Shown here: positions 27,005 to 34,892 of the stretch, piece by piece
Numbering within the stretch: position 1 is the first letter of the stretch
Layout of the letters: each line of letters opens with the position of its first letter
Assembly (NCBI GenBank): GCA_030530215.1
Contig: JAUMVJ010000001.1
Coordinates: 56,158-120,157, forward strand
DNA length: 64,000 nt
Direction of reading: 5' to 3'
Source: Coriobacteriia bacterium
Lineage (GTDB): Bacteria > Actinomycetota > Coriobacteriia > Coriobacteriales > Eggerthellaceae
The notes under the pieces: generated by a model
Database searches by the model: none
What the model was told of the DNA's origin: nothing
What the model saw: the letters and a program-made list of their open reading frames with translations, nothing else
Program-made: the position numbers and the translations under genes

Positions 27005-28348
27005 CTACTTGGCGCTCTCGCGCTCGTCGATGAAGCGGGAAGCTTTGTGCTCGGACTCGGTGCCCAGCTCGCCGGTCTCGAAGACGTGGACCTTGGCGGG
27101 GCGGACGCCCGTGTGAGCCTTGAGTGCTGCCTCAACGCGTGCGGCGATGGACTCGTAGGACTCGCTCGATGCCCAAGCGCGCTCGACGGAAACCTCGTAA
27201 CGAGTGGAGTAGTTCTCGTCGTAGACGCGGATAAGGTACTCGCCGGTGACGCCTTCCTCGCCGCGCACAACGTACTCGACGTCGGAGGGGAACACGTTAA
27301 CCGCGCCGACAATGAACATCTCGTCCTTGCGACCGGTGACGTGAATACGAGCATGGGTACGGCCGCATTCGCACTTCTCAGTGGAAACGTATCCGATGTC
27401 GCCGGAGCGGAAGCGGATCATGGGGCGAGCCTTCTTGCACAGGGTGGTGTAGGTAAGCTCACCGGTAGAGCCGGGCTCCAGGACCTCGCCCGTGTTGGGG
27501 TCAACCGTCTCGACCAGAATCTGGTCCTCGACGATGTGCAGACCGTCCTTAACCTCGCACATTGCAGCGCAGGCGCCGTAGATGTCGGACAGGCCGAAGA
27601 AGTCGCGAACGTCGGCACCCCACAGCTCCTCGATGGACTCACGGGTGGACTTGATGGAGCCGCCGGGCTCGCCAGCAACGATGATGGTCTTGATGCTGAA
27701 GTCCTTCTTGGGGTCCAGACCCTTTTCCTTGATCTTCTGGCCAAGCGTCCAAGCGTAGGAAGGCGAGGTCCAGATGACGGTGGGCTGGTAATGCTGCAAA
27801 ACGAAAATCAGGCGGTCAGAAGGAACGGCGCCAACCCAGATGGCCAGTGCGCCCAAGCGCTGAGCACCGATGACGTCGGGGCCGCCGACGTAGAGGGCGA
27901 AGTTAAGACCGTGAACGTAACGGTCGTTGGGACGCATGCCAGCCTGCCAGAACAGACGAGCCTCGGTGTCCTGCCACAGGTCAAAATCTTCCTGAGTGAA
28001 GGGGCTGACCGTGGGAACGCCCGTAGAGCCGGACGAAGTTGCCATGAAGATGACCTCTTCTTCGGGGACGGAGCACATTTCTCCGAAGAAGGATCCGACA
28101 TGCTGGGTCTCGCGCTCGGTCTTCTTGTCGCAGAAGGGGAACTTCGCAAGATCCTCAAGAGTGTTCAGATCGCTGGGCTTGACGCCGGCGTTATCGAAGG
28201 AACGCTTGTACCACACGGTGTTGTCGTATGCGTACTGAAGCATCGTCTTCAAGCGACCAAGCTGAAGATCCTCAAGCTCGGGGCGCGGCATGCACTCGAT
28301 CTCGGGATCGTAGTACTTCTGATCGTAGGGGATGTTCTTTTTCGCCAT
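27005..28348 (-). CDS. Phenylacetate-CoA ligase-like adenylate-forming enzyme
   Basis: A 447-residue ANL-family acyl-CoA ligase of the PaaK type. The P-loop is ATSSGSTGVPT (about 103-113); GEPGG, DFFGLSDIYG and the C-terminal hinge GRKDEMFIVG are visible. It adenylates an aryl or other carboxylic acid and forms its CoA ester, releasing AMP. AAGGAG is 9 bases before the ATG. It lies just upstream of porCDAB in the same direction, a pairing that suggests arylacetate or other acyl-CoA exchange, but the substrate is not proven. A TTGACCTGGGGTT motif lies about 220 bases upstream. Confidence 0.85.
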   Translation of the reverse strand: MAKKNIPYDQKYYDPEIECMPRPELEDLQLGRLKTMLQYAYDNTVWYKRSFDNAGVKPSDLNTLEDLAKFPFCDKKTERETQHVGSFFGEMCSVPEEEVIFMATSSGSTGVPTVSPFTQEDFDLWQDTEARLFWQAGMRPNDRYVHGLNFALYVGGPDVIGAQRLGALAIWVGAVPSDRLIFVLQHYQPTVIWTSPSYAWTLGQKIKEKGLDPKKDFSIKTIIVAGEPGGSIKSTRESIEELWGADVRDFFGLSDIYGACAAMCEVKDGLHIVEDQILVETVDPNTGEVLEPGSTGELTYTTLCKKARPMIRFRSGDIGYVSTEKCECGRTHARIHVTGRKDEMFIVGAVNVFPSDVEYVVRGEEGVTGEYLIRVYDENYSTRYEVSVERAWASSESYESIAARVEAALKAHTGVRPAKVHVFETGELGTESEHKASRFIDERESAK

Positions 28349-28565
28349 TGGTTTGTGCTCCTTATCCAATTCGCGGCGTATCGGTTTCCTGCAAGGCCAC
28401 CCGGGGCGCCCAAGGGCGCTGATGGGGAACATCGGGCGGCTTGTTTGTCATGCGTTGGTTCGCAAGTGACTGCGTGCTAGAAAACCAGAGCGAAGGAGCT
28501 TGAGCAAGCGAATCGACCCGCGGGTTTCCAAATGCGTGGATATAGGCAAAACCTATACTGGCTAT

Positions 28566-28578
28566 AACCCCAGGTCAA
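28566..28578 (-). promoter_or_regulatory. TTTACCTGGGATT-like motif upstream of the ligase
   Basis: The minus strand reads TTGACCTGGGGTT here, close to the TTTACCTGGGATT found at 41595 and 57034. TTGACC followed 15 bases later by TATAGG could alternatively be a promoter of the ligase gene. Confidence 0.35.
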
Positions 28579-28685
28579 TAACAAGTAATTTCACGGGATT
28601 CTACGCGCGAGGCAAAGAATAGAGGCAGATTTTTTGGCTTGCTTCACAAATGTGAAGCCGTTCACCCCGTTCATTTCAGCAAGTT

Positions 28686-29117
28686 TTAAGGCTTGCGCTT
28701 GGCTTCGATCTCGTCGGTTCCCGCGTTGAGAAGATAGGTTCCCGCCACGATTATGACCAAGGCCACGGCCATCAATGGAGTGAACGGGTCGCCCCACAGA
28801 ACGACTCCCACAACCATGGTAGCCGCCGAACCGAGCCCGCCCCAAATACCGTAGGTGAGCCCCAGAGGCAGGTATTTCAAAATGACGATCAAAAGCGAAA
28901 TTGAAAGCCCATAGCACACAACTGTGATGATATTGAACGGGAAAACGCTGAAGCCGCAGGAGAGCTTTAAGGTGGTGGCGCCGGTTACCTCGCTGACAAT
29001 AGCAATGCCCAGCAGCAGGAACACGAAGCTCTTGGGCAAAGCCCGATTATGGAAGGGCTTGGCCTGCGGGTGCTTGGCGGAACTATCTTCAGCGCGTCCT
29101 TCTTTAGTAAGGCGCAT
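28686..29117 (-). CDS. SMR-family multidrug efflux subunit (second of a pair)
   Basis: A 143-residue, four-span small multidrug resistance protein with an extra 35-residue hydrophilic N terminus (RLTKEGRAEDSS). The SMR signature glutamate lies in the first span (AIVSEVTGATTLKL), and the conserved YGIWGGLGSA is in span three. It starts 2 bases after the stop of the other SMR gene, so the two probably form a heterodimer like EbrAB. An earlier GTG or ATG is not supported by a ribosome site. Confidence 0.85.
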   Translation of the reverse strand: MRLTKEGRAEDSSAKHPQAKPFHNRALPKSFVFLLLGIAIVSEVTGATTLKLSCGFSVFPFNIITVVCYGLSISLLIVILKYLPLGLTYGIWGGLGSAATMVVGVVLWGDPFTPLMAVALVIIVAGTYLLNAGTDEIEAKRKP

Positions 29118-29119
29118 GG

Positions 29120-29437
29120 CTACACCCCCATCTTCAAAAGAACAACGCCAACGATGATGGCGATAAGCCCAACAACCTTTTTCACGTTGAAGCCCTCGTT
29201 CCAGAGGATCGCGCCCACCACCGCGGTAAGAACGATGGATAAGCCGGTCCAAGCGGCGTACACCGGGCCCAGCGGCAGCTGCAAAAGGACGCGTGACAAA
29301 GCGTAGAACGACACCGCGTAGCCCACCACCACGCCCACGATGGGCAGCTTGTGCCTGAAACCGTCGGAGAGCTTCATCATGGTGTCGGCGAAGACCTCAA
29401 AGCATACCGAGGCGCACAGCATGATATAAGCGATCAT
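29120..29437 (-). CDS. SMR-family multidrug efflux subunit (first of a pair)
   Basis: A 105-residue, four-span SMR protein with the active-site glutamate in SVCFEVFADTMMKLSDGF and the span-three motif GPVYAAWTGLS. SMR dimers exchange protons for lipophilic cations. Its ATG directly follows the MFS stop (TAA-ATG), and the second SMR starts 2 bases after its own stop. Part of marR-MFS-SMR-SMR. Confidence 0.88.
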   Translation of the reverse strand: MIAYIMLCASVCFEVFADTMMKLSDGFRHKLPIVGVVVGYAVSFYALSRVLLQLPLGPVYAAWTGLSIVLTAVVGAILWNEGFNVKKVVGLIAIIVGVVLLKMGV

Positions 29438-30976
29438 TTACCTATCCCTTCCCTGCTCCTCGTTGGTTTTGGCCAACGGGCGCTCCTTCAGCGCGGCCAT
29501 CATCAGGCCCGCTGCGATGGTCAGGGGCACCATCAGCATGAACATGGGCACGATCGCGTCGTTGTACGATCCAGCGATCACCTGCTGCACCTCGTCGGGC
29601 AAAGAACGCACGAAAGCCGGCGTAAGCGAGTTCACATCGACCCCCAGCTGGTCCATGCCGCCGTGCTCGGCCAAGCGCTCGCCCAGAAGCGCGGTCAGCT
29701 TGCCCGTGAAAACGGCGCCCGCCACCGAGGCTCCCAGGGTGGTGCCGATTTCGCGGAAGAAGTTGGTTGCGCCGGTAGCCGTACCCACGATCTGCGCCGG
29801 AAACTCATTTTGCACGATGAGAACAAGCACTTCGAAACTCAAGCCCATGCCAAAGCCCATGATAGTGAGGTAAAGCCCGACGAAGAAGACCGAGATGTCA
29901 GCCGTCAGGGTGCACAAAAGCAGCGCGCCTGCGGTGGCAATAACGAAACTTGCCACCATGATCTTCTTGTACTTGCCGCGCTTGGAGATTAGCCATCCGG
30001 ATATAAGGGAGGCAACGAAGTAGGCGATGCTCATGGGGACTTCCATGTAGCCTGCCGCGGTTGCGTTCATTCCATGCGCAAGCTGGAAATAGGTGGGCAA
30101 GTAAGACATTGAGGCCATCATGGCAAACAGGACGATGAAGCCGCCCAAGGTGGCAAGCAGGAAGTTGCGGTTCTTAAACAAGAACAGAGGCATTATGGGC
30201 TCGGCGGCCTTGCGCTCGGCCAACACGAACAGGACGGCAAACAAAACCGTGGCGCCAAGAAGCCCGAGAATTACCGGGCTGGTCCAGCTATAACCGACAC
30301 CGCCCCACGAGGTGGCCAAGGTCATACAAACCACAGCCGCCGCAATGGTGACCATGCCCCACACGTCGAAGTGCCGCAACGATTTATGCTGCGGGTAAAT
30401 CGGCAGGAAGATAGCGCAAATCACCACCGATAAGGCCGTGAAGGGGACGTTGACCCAGAAGGCCCAGCGCCAACCGACGACATCGGTGAAAAAGCCACCG
30501 AGCAAGGGACCGATGAGCATGGGCAAGGCCCAGCCGACGCCCATGAGATTCAAATAGAAGGCGCGCTTGCGAGCAGGGATGATGTCGGCAACGATCGCTT
30601 GAGACAAAACGAGCAAGCCACCGCCGCCGATGCCCTGAATGGCACGGCCTGCGATAAGCGCCATCATGTCGGGCGCGGCGCCGCAAACGATCGATCCGAC
30701 CATGAAGAGCACCTGCGAGGCCAGGAAGAGGCCACGGCGCCCAATAAGATCGCCCACTTTGCCGACAACGGGCATAACAAGGGTACATGTCAAAACGTAG
30801 ACGGTAACCACCCAAAGCATATGATCAACACCGTTGAGCTCGCCCACAACCGTAGGCAAGGCTGTGGAAACGATGGTCTCGTCAAGAGAGGCCAGCGCCT
30901 CGTCGAACAGCAGGGCAGCAAAGACCAACGGCACCGATTTAACCTGAACAGGAGTATAGGTATCCGCATCAGCCAC
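29438..30976 (-). CDS. MFS drug transporter, DHA2 (14-span) family
   Basis: A 512-residue, 14-span major facilitator. Motif A-like GKVGDLIGRRG follows span two, motif C-like GWALPMLIGPLLGG is in span five, and the span-one LDETIVSTALPTV is characteristic of DHA2 exporters such as EmrB/QacA. The GTG at 30976 overlaps the marR stop (GTGGCTGA) and is taken as start. In-frame ATGs further up (for example MAPQRKR) would add up to about 27 residues, so the start is uncertain. Confidence 0.9.
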   Translation of the reverse strand: MADADTYTPVQVKSVPLVFAALLFDEALASLDETIVSTALPTVVGELNGVDHMLWVVTVYVLTCTLVMPVVGKVGDLIGRRGLFLASQVLFMVGSIVCGAAPDMMALIAGRAIQGIGGGGLLVLSQAIVADIIPARKRAFYLNLMGVGWALPMLIGPLLGGFFTDVVGWRWAFWVNVPFTALSVVICAIFLPIYPQHKSLRHFDVWGMVTIAAAVVCMTLATSWGGVGYSWTSPVILGLLGATVLFAVLFVLAERKAAEPIMPLFLFKNRNFLLATLGGFIVLFAMMASMSYLPTYFQLAHGMNATAAGYMEVPMSIAYFVASLISGWLISKRGKYKKIMVASFVIATAGALLLCTLTADISVFFVGLYLTIMGFGMGLSFEVLVLIVQNEFPAQIVGTATGATNFFREIGTTLGASVAGAVFTGKLTALLGERLAEHGGMDQLGVDVNSLTPAFVRSLPDEVQQVIAGSYNDAIVPMFMLMVPLTIAAGLMMAALKERPLAKTNEEQGRDR

Positions 30977-31484
30977 GGATCTCACCCGCTTTCTTTGCGG
31001 GGCCATCGGAAGAAGCATAGTCCTTGGCAATGGGCTTCCCCTCGAAGGCGTGCGCAAGAGCCTCGTTAACTACCGCGAAACTCTCGAACATCTGCTCAAT
31101 CCGCTCGGCACCGAGCTTTTTGGCAATGAGCTCCTCGGCATGGGCATAATCCTGGCGAATCTCGGTGAAAAGCTTTTGCCCCTTCGGCGTGAGCAGTTGG
31201 ATTTTGCTTCGTCCATCATGCCTGCTGGGAACCGTCTTGACCATGCCACGCTCCACGAGGCCTGCGACCACTGAGCTGATGGTTTGCTTGGGCGCAAAGA
31301 GCTTGTCGGCAATCTCCTTTTGGCTTAAGCCCTCGGGGCTGTCGCCGATTTCCTCCAAAACCCACAGAGAAAGATACTTTTCGCCATGGGACTTGGCGTA
31401 GCTTCCGTAAATCTCGTCGAGTTGCGCGTAATAGGCGAAGAGCCTATCGAAATAATTTTGCTTATCGCCCTGACCTTGCGTCAC
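30969..31484 (-). CDS. MarR-family transcriptional regulator
   Basis: A 171-residue winged-helix repressor. Its helix-turn-helix (LSQKEIADKLFAPKQTISSVVAGLVERG, split at about 53-80) is followed by the wing RHDGRSKIQL. It heads the MFS-SMR-SMR operon and very likely represses it, releasing DNA on binding a drug-like ligand. The start is GTG with AAAGGGG 7 bases upstream. Two dyads upstream are its probable operators. Confidence 0.9.
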   Translation of the reverse strand: MTQGQGDKQNYFDRLFAYYAQLDEIYGSYAKSHGEKYLSLWVLEEIGDSPEGLSQKEIADKLFAPKQTISSVVAGLVERGMVKTVPSRHDGRSKIQLLTPKGQKLFTEIRQDYAHAEELIAKKLGAERIEQMFESFAVVNEALAHAFEGKPIAKDYASSDGPAKKAGEIRG

Positions 31485-31541
31485 AACGAAGCCCCTTTCA
31501 GCTTGAAAGCCCAGCGTGAGTTCTAATCCGAAAAGCTAATT

Positions 31542-31579
31542 TAGTCCAACTTCGGACTAGCTAGTCCCATTTCGGACTT
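31542..31579 (-). promoter_or_regulatory. Twin MarR operators: TAGTCC-N6-GGACTA
   Basis: TAGTCC-AACTTC-GGACTA (31542-31559) is a perfect dyad. A second copy (TAGTCC-CATTTC-GGACTT, 31562-31579) follows with its centre 20 bases away, about two helical turns. Both lie 60-95 bases before the marR start, suiting cooperative repressor binding. Confidence 0.75.
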
Positions 31580-31631
31580 TCTTCACAAAGAACACAAACG
31601 CCATATGCAAACGCGAACGCGAAGGAAACGC

Positions 31632-31665
31632 AAAAAACGGGCAGGATCCGAAAATCCTGCCCGTT
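31632..31665 (-). terminator. Terminator after the SDR gene
   Basis: A 12-bp perfect stem AACGGGCAGGAT/ATCCTGCCCGTT with a 6-base loop, followed on the minus strand by TTTT. It ends the SDR transcript about 130 bases past its stop. Confidence 0.85.
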
Positions 31666-31700
31666 AGCCAAGCTAAAACTAACTTGTATAAGAGACCTAC

Positions 31701-31806
31701 GAAGCCTGCGCTCTGGGGAATCCCCCGTCCAGGCACGAAGCCTGCGTTCAGGGAGCCCGCTGGCCAGGAACAAAGCCTGCGCTTCGAGGGCCCGTGCCCT
31801 AGGGAC
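31701..31806. repeat. 35-36 bp degenerate direct repeats after the SDR gene
   Basis: Three imperfect copies beginning GAAGCCTGCG (31701, 31737, 31772) with period 35-36 lie between the SDR stop and its terminator. A fourth, weaker copy begins inside the SDR C-terminal codons at 31807. Confidence 0.7.
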
Positions 31807-32560
31807 GAAGGCCGCTGCCGCCCTGAGCGGTGATGGTCTCGCCGGAAACGTAGCGCGACAAATCGGATGCCAAGAACACGGCAACGCCACCGATGTCGTC
31901 CTTGGGATCGCCGTAGCGGCCCAGAGGAATGGTCTTCACAATGCCGTCGAAGGCCTCGGGATACTCTTCCTTCCAGGCGGCCAGCTGCTCGGTCATAGCC
32001 AAGGGGCAGATGCAATTGGCACGAACGCCGTCGGCGCCCCACTCGGTGGCGGCAACGCGGGTCATGCCGCGAATGCCCTCTTTAGCGGCAGCGTAGCTCG
32101 ACTGGCCAACGCGGCCGAACAAGCCGGCGCCGGATGCCAGGTTGATAACGCAACCTTTGGTCTTTTTAAGCTCGGGGAAGGCGTTCTTCATGTAATAGAA
32201 GGTCGCGTGAACGCCGGTATCGATGGCCAGATCGAAATCCTCAATCGAGTGATCGACCAGGTTAACACCGGACTTGGAAGCCTGAGCGTTGTTGACCACG
32301 CAATCGAGCTTGCCGTAGTGATCGACGCAAGCCTTGATGGCAGCCTTTACATCGTCCTCGTTGGAGCCCTCGGCCACTAGGTAGGCGCAGTCGCACCCGT
32401 AGGCGTTCTTGAGCTTTTCGGCTGCTTCAGCCAAGCGGCTCTCGGTACGTCCAGTGATGAAGAGATTCGCGCCGTTTTCAGCCATCTTGCTTGCAATGCC
32501 GAAACCAACGCCCTTGCCGCCGCCCGTGATAAGAACGGCTTTTCCATCTAGAAGACCCAT
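31799..32560 (-). CDS. Short-chain dehydrogenase/reductase
   Basis: A 253-residue SDR of the classical type. It has TGGGKGVGFGIA (cofactor loop, about 12-23), NNAQ, a serine in NLASGAG and catalytic SYAAAKEG, and ends with a GGSGLRP tail. The R (TGRTES) after strand two leans towards NADP(H). The substrate is unknown and there is no operon partner. AAAGGGGAGG lies just before the ATG. Alternative roles include bile-acid/steroid or fatty-acid ketoreductase; nothing in the context decides. Confidence 0.88.
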   Translation of the reverse strand: MGLLDGKAVLITGGGKGVGFGIASKMAENGANLFITGRTESRLAEAAEKLKNAYGCDCAYLVAEGSNEDDVKAAIKACVDHYGKLDCVVNNAQASKSGVNLVDHSIEDFDLAIDTGVHATFYYMKNAFPELKKTKGCVINLASGAGLFGRVGQSSYAAAKEGIRGMTRVAATEWGADGVRANCICPLAMTEQLAAWKEEYPEAFDGIVKTIPLGRYGDPKDDIGGVAVFLASDLSRYVSGETITAQGGSGLRP

Positions 32561-32682
32561 TTTCCTCCCCTTTCGTTTGGAAATTTAGAGACTGTGCAAA
32601 ATATTACCGCTTTGGTGCCATTTAGCATCCTTCAAGCCGTTCGACTTTGACGAACGCGCTCAGAATCCATAAAAACAAGCTG

Positions 32683-32695
32683 TTTACCTGGTGTT
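32683..32695 (+). promoter_or_regulatory. TTTACCTGG motif between SDR and fbp
   Basis: TTTACCTGGTGTT lies in the 295-base divergent region between the SDR gene and fbp. It resembles the motif at 41595 and 57034, with two changes in the 3' half. Confidence 0.3.
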
Positions 32696-32855
32696 TCCTT
32701 AAGTTTTAGATTCGCAAAGGAAAACCGTTCACCCAGCGTAGGCGGCCGATTTCCCAGCTGGCGGGCGAGGACTTCCAGGAAAAGGGTGTCACCGCCCCGA
32801 AACGGGAAGCTTGCTAGAATAAAGTCAAAAGCAGCTAACTTTGCAAGGAGCGCTC

Positions 32856-34535
32856 ATGGCAGCAGAGCTTTTCATGTCGGACATCCACGGCGAATACGAA
32901 TCCTTCGCGCACGTGCTGCGCAGCGGTTGCGGCGCGGTAGAACGAGCAATCAAAGAAACCTTCCCCGAGTTCTCGGAAAAAGACAAAACAACGCTTTTGA
33001 TGTTTGTTTGTTACCCCCGAACCATGACCGAGCGGCACCTGCGCAACGGCTACGCGCTCGATAAAGCCGAGATGGCCTTGCATGCGATGCTCGGCATGCT
33101 CATGTCGCGCGCGAAGGAAGAAACATCGGCGGCGGCTTTCCGTCATGCCCTCGGCCAAGAAAAGCTGCCCGAGACCACCCGCCACGACGAGCTGGCCGAT
33201 ATCGATCAGGAAACGCGTATCGCTCTTCTAGCCCACGCCATCCGCAACATGTCGGTAGAGAAGGTGCACCTGGTAGGCGACATCTACGATCGCGGGCCCG
33301 CGCCCGACCTCATCATGGACGAGCTCGCCCGCGTGGTTGACTACGACATCCAGTGGGGCAACCACGACATCGTATGGATGGGCGCCGCCCTTGGGCAGCC
33401 CGGCTGCATCGCTCATGTGATGCGCATCTGCTCACGCTATTCCAACCTGCCCATCCTCACCGAGCGCTACCACATGGATCTTGGGCCTGTTGAGGAATTC
33501 GCCTGCCGGGTTTACGCGGACGACCCCTGCGCGGCCTTCGGGCTTAAAGGAAATGCCGTGGTTACGCCCGAGCAAAAGCAGGTCAACGTCAAAATCCAAA
33601 AAGCCATGACCATGATCCAGTTCAAGGTTGAAGGGCAGCTGATCGACGAGAACCCCGGCTTCGGGCTCGCCGATCGCAAACTTTTGCATCATATCGATTA
33701 CGAACGTGGAACCGTCGTCATCGATGGGGTCGAACACGAACTTTTGGACAAAGTCTTCCCCACCGTCGATCCGGCCAACCCCTACAAGCTCACCGACGAA
33801 GAAGCCGAAATCCTCGCCTACCTGCAGAAGACCTTCCGCGAATGCGCGCAGCTTCAGCGTCACATCAAACTCTTCCTTGACCATGGCGGTCTGTATGCCA
33901 TCAGCGGCAACGCACTCATGTTCCATGCCTGCGTGCCCCTTAACCCCGACGGCAGCCTGATGGAAGTGGAGCTCTTCGGCAAGACGCTCAAGGGCAAGGC
34001 GCTCTTCGATGCAATCGATCAGCACGTACGCGACGCCTTCGAGGCAAGTGACGCCGCGCAGGCGAAGCTCGGCCAGGACCTGCTGTGGTACCTGTGGCTC
34101 GGTGCGGGCAGCCCCCTGTTCGGCAAAGACAAAATGGCAACCTTCGAGCGCTACCTGGTGGAAAGCAAAGAGGCGCAGGCGGAGCACAAGAACGCCTTCT
34201 ACAAGTTGCAGGACGACGAAGCAGCGCACGATGCCATCTTCCGAGATTTCGGCATGAACCCCGCGCAGTCCTACCTGGCATGTGGGCACGTGCCCGTGAA
34301 AATCAAAGATGGCGAAAACCCCGTGCGCTGCAACGGACGGCATTTCAATATCGATGGCGGCTTCTCCGAGGCATACCAGCCCACCACGGGCATTGCCGGC
34401 CTGACGCTCGTATCCGACGAGGACGGTCTTAGCCTGGTAGAGCACCAGCCCTTCCATCGAGCCCACGCCATCGAGGAAAACCGCGACATCGTCTCAAGCG
34501 CCCGCAAGGTAGCTGAGTACCTCGAGCGCCCCTAA
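32856..34535 (+). CDS. fbp: Fructose-1,6-bisphosphatase, class III
   Basis: A 559-residue class III FBPase with the metallophosphoesterase motifs MSDIHGE (about 7-13), GDIYDRG (141-147) and GNHD (168-171), plus CGHVPVK near 475. It hydrolyses fructose-1,6-bisphosphate for gluconeogenesis, which fits a life on organic and amino acids. It is shorter than the approximately 640-670 residues of many Firmicutes homologues, yet all metal motifs are present. AAGGAG lies 5 bases before the ATG. Monocistronic. Confidence 0.93.
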   Translation: MAAELFMSDIHGEYESFAHVLRSGCGAVERAIKETFPEFSEKDKTTLLMFVCYPRTMTERHLRNGYALDKAEMALHAMLGMLMSRAKEETSAAAFRHALGQEKLPETTRHDELADIDQETRIALLAHAIRNMSVEKVHLVGDIYDRGPAPDLIMDELARVVDYDIQWGNHDIVWMGAALGQPGCIAHVMRICSRYSNLPILTERYHMDLGPVEEFACRVYADDPCAAFGLKGNAVVTPEQKQVNVKIQKAMTMIQFKVEGQLIDENPGFGLADRKLLHHIDYERGTVVIDGVEHELLDKVFPTVDPANPYKLTDEEAEILAYLQKTFRECAQLQRHIKLFLDHGGLYAISGNALMFHACVPLNPDGSLMEVELFGKTLKGKALFDAIDQHVRDAFEASDAAQAKLGQDLLWYLWLGAGSPLFGKDKMATFERYLVESKEAQAEHKNAFYKLQDDEAAHDAIFRDFGMNPAQSYLACGHVPVKIKDGENPVRCNGRHFNIDGGFSEAYQPTTGIAGLTLVSDEDGLSLVEHQPFHRAHAIEENRDIVSSARKVAEYLERP

Positions 34536-34892
34536 GGTCCTCAGACCCGCGGGGCTCGCGCCAAGAAGCCGCAGGGCGCACCGCGCAAGTGCCGATCGGC
34601 GCCCCCTTCTTAGCGCCCATTGCCCGAAAAAGACCCAGGAATTACTCGCAAGCGCGTAAGCACCTACAGCCCACCGGCAAATAATGCAGGTGGGCTAGTT
34701 AATTCATGTCTCTTTACCAAGATTTAACAAAACTATGATGGCATTATGTGGCTTTGCCGAAAACAAGGCGAGGCTTCGCAGCAATCCTCTGCACCCAAAC
34801 GGACGCCGCCCGGGTGCCCCTAGGTACGCTGCCGAACACGAACGATCGCGTCTTGTAAGCTCATTGACGCTAAACATAAGGAAAGGAAGCTC
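34536..34892. other. Gap between fbp and the dicarboxylate/amino acid symporter
   Basis: About 357 bases without a credible gene. AGCCCACC (34668-34675) and GGTGGGCT (34689-34696) form an 8-bp hairpin without a U tract, a weak candidate terminator for fbp. AT-rich DNA around 34700-34745 is the likely promoter region of the symporter. Confidence 0.4.
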
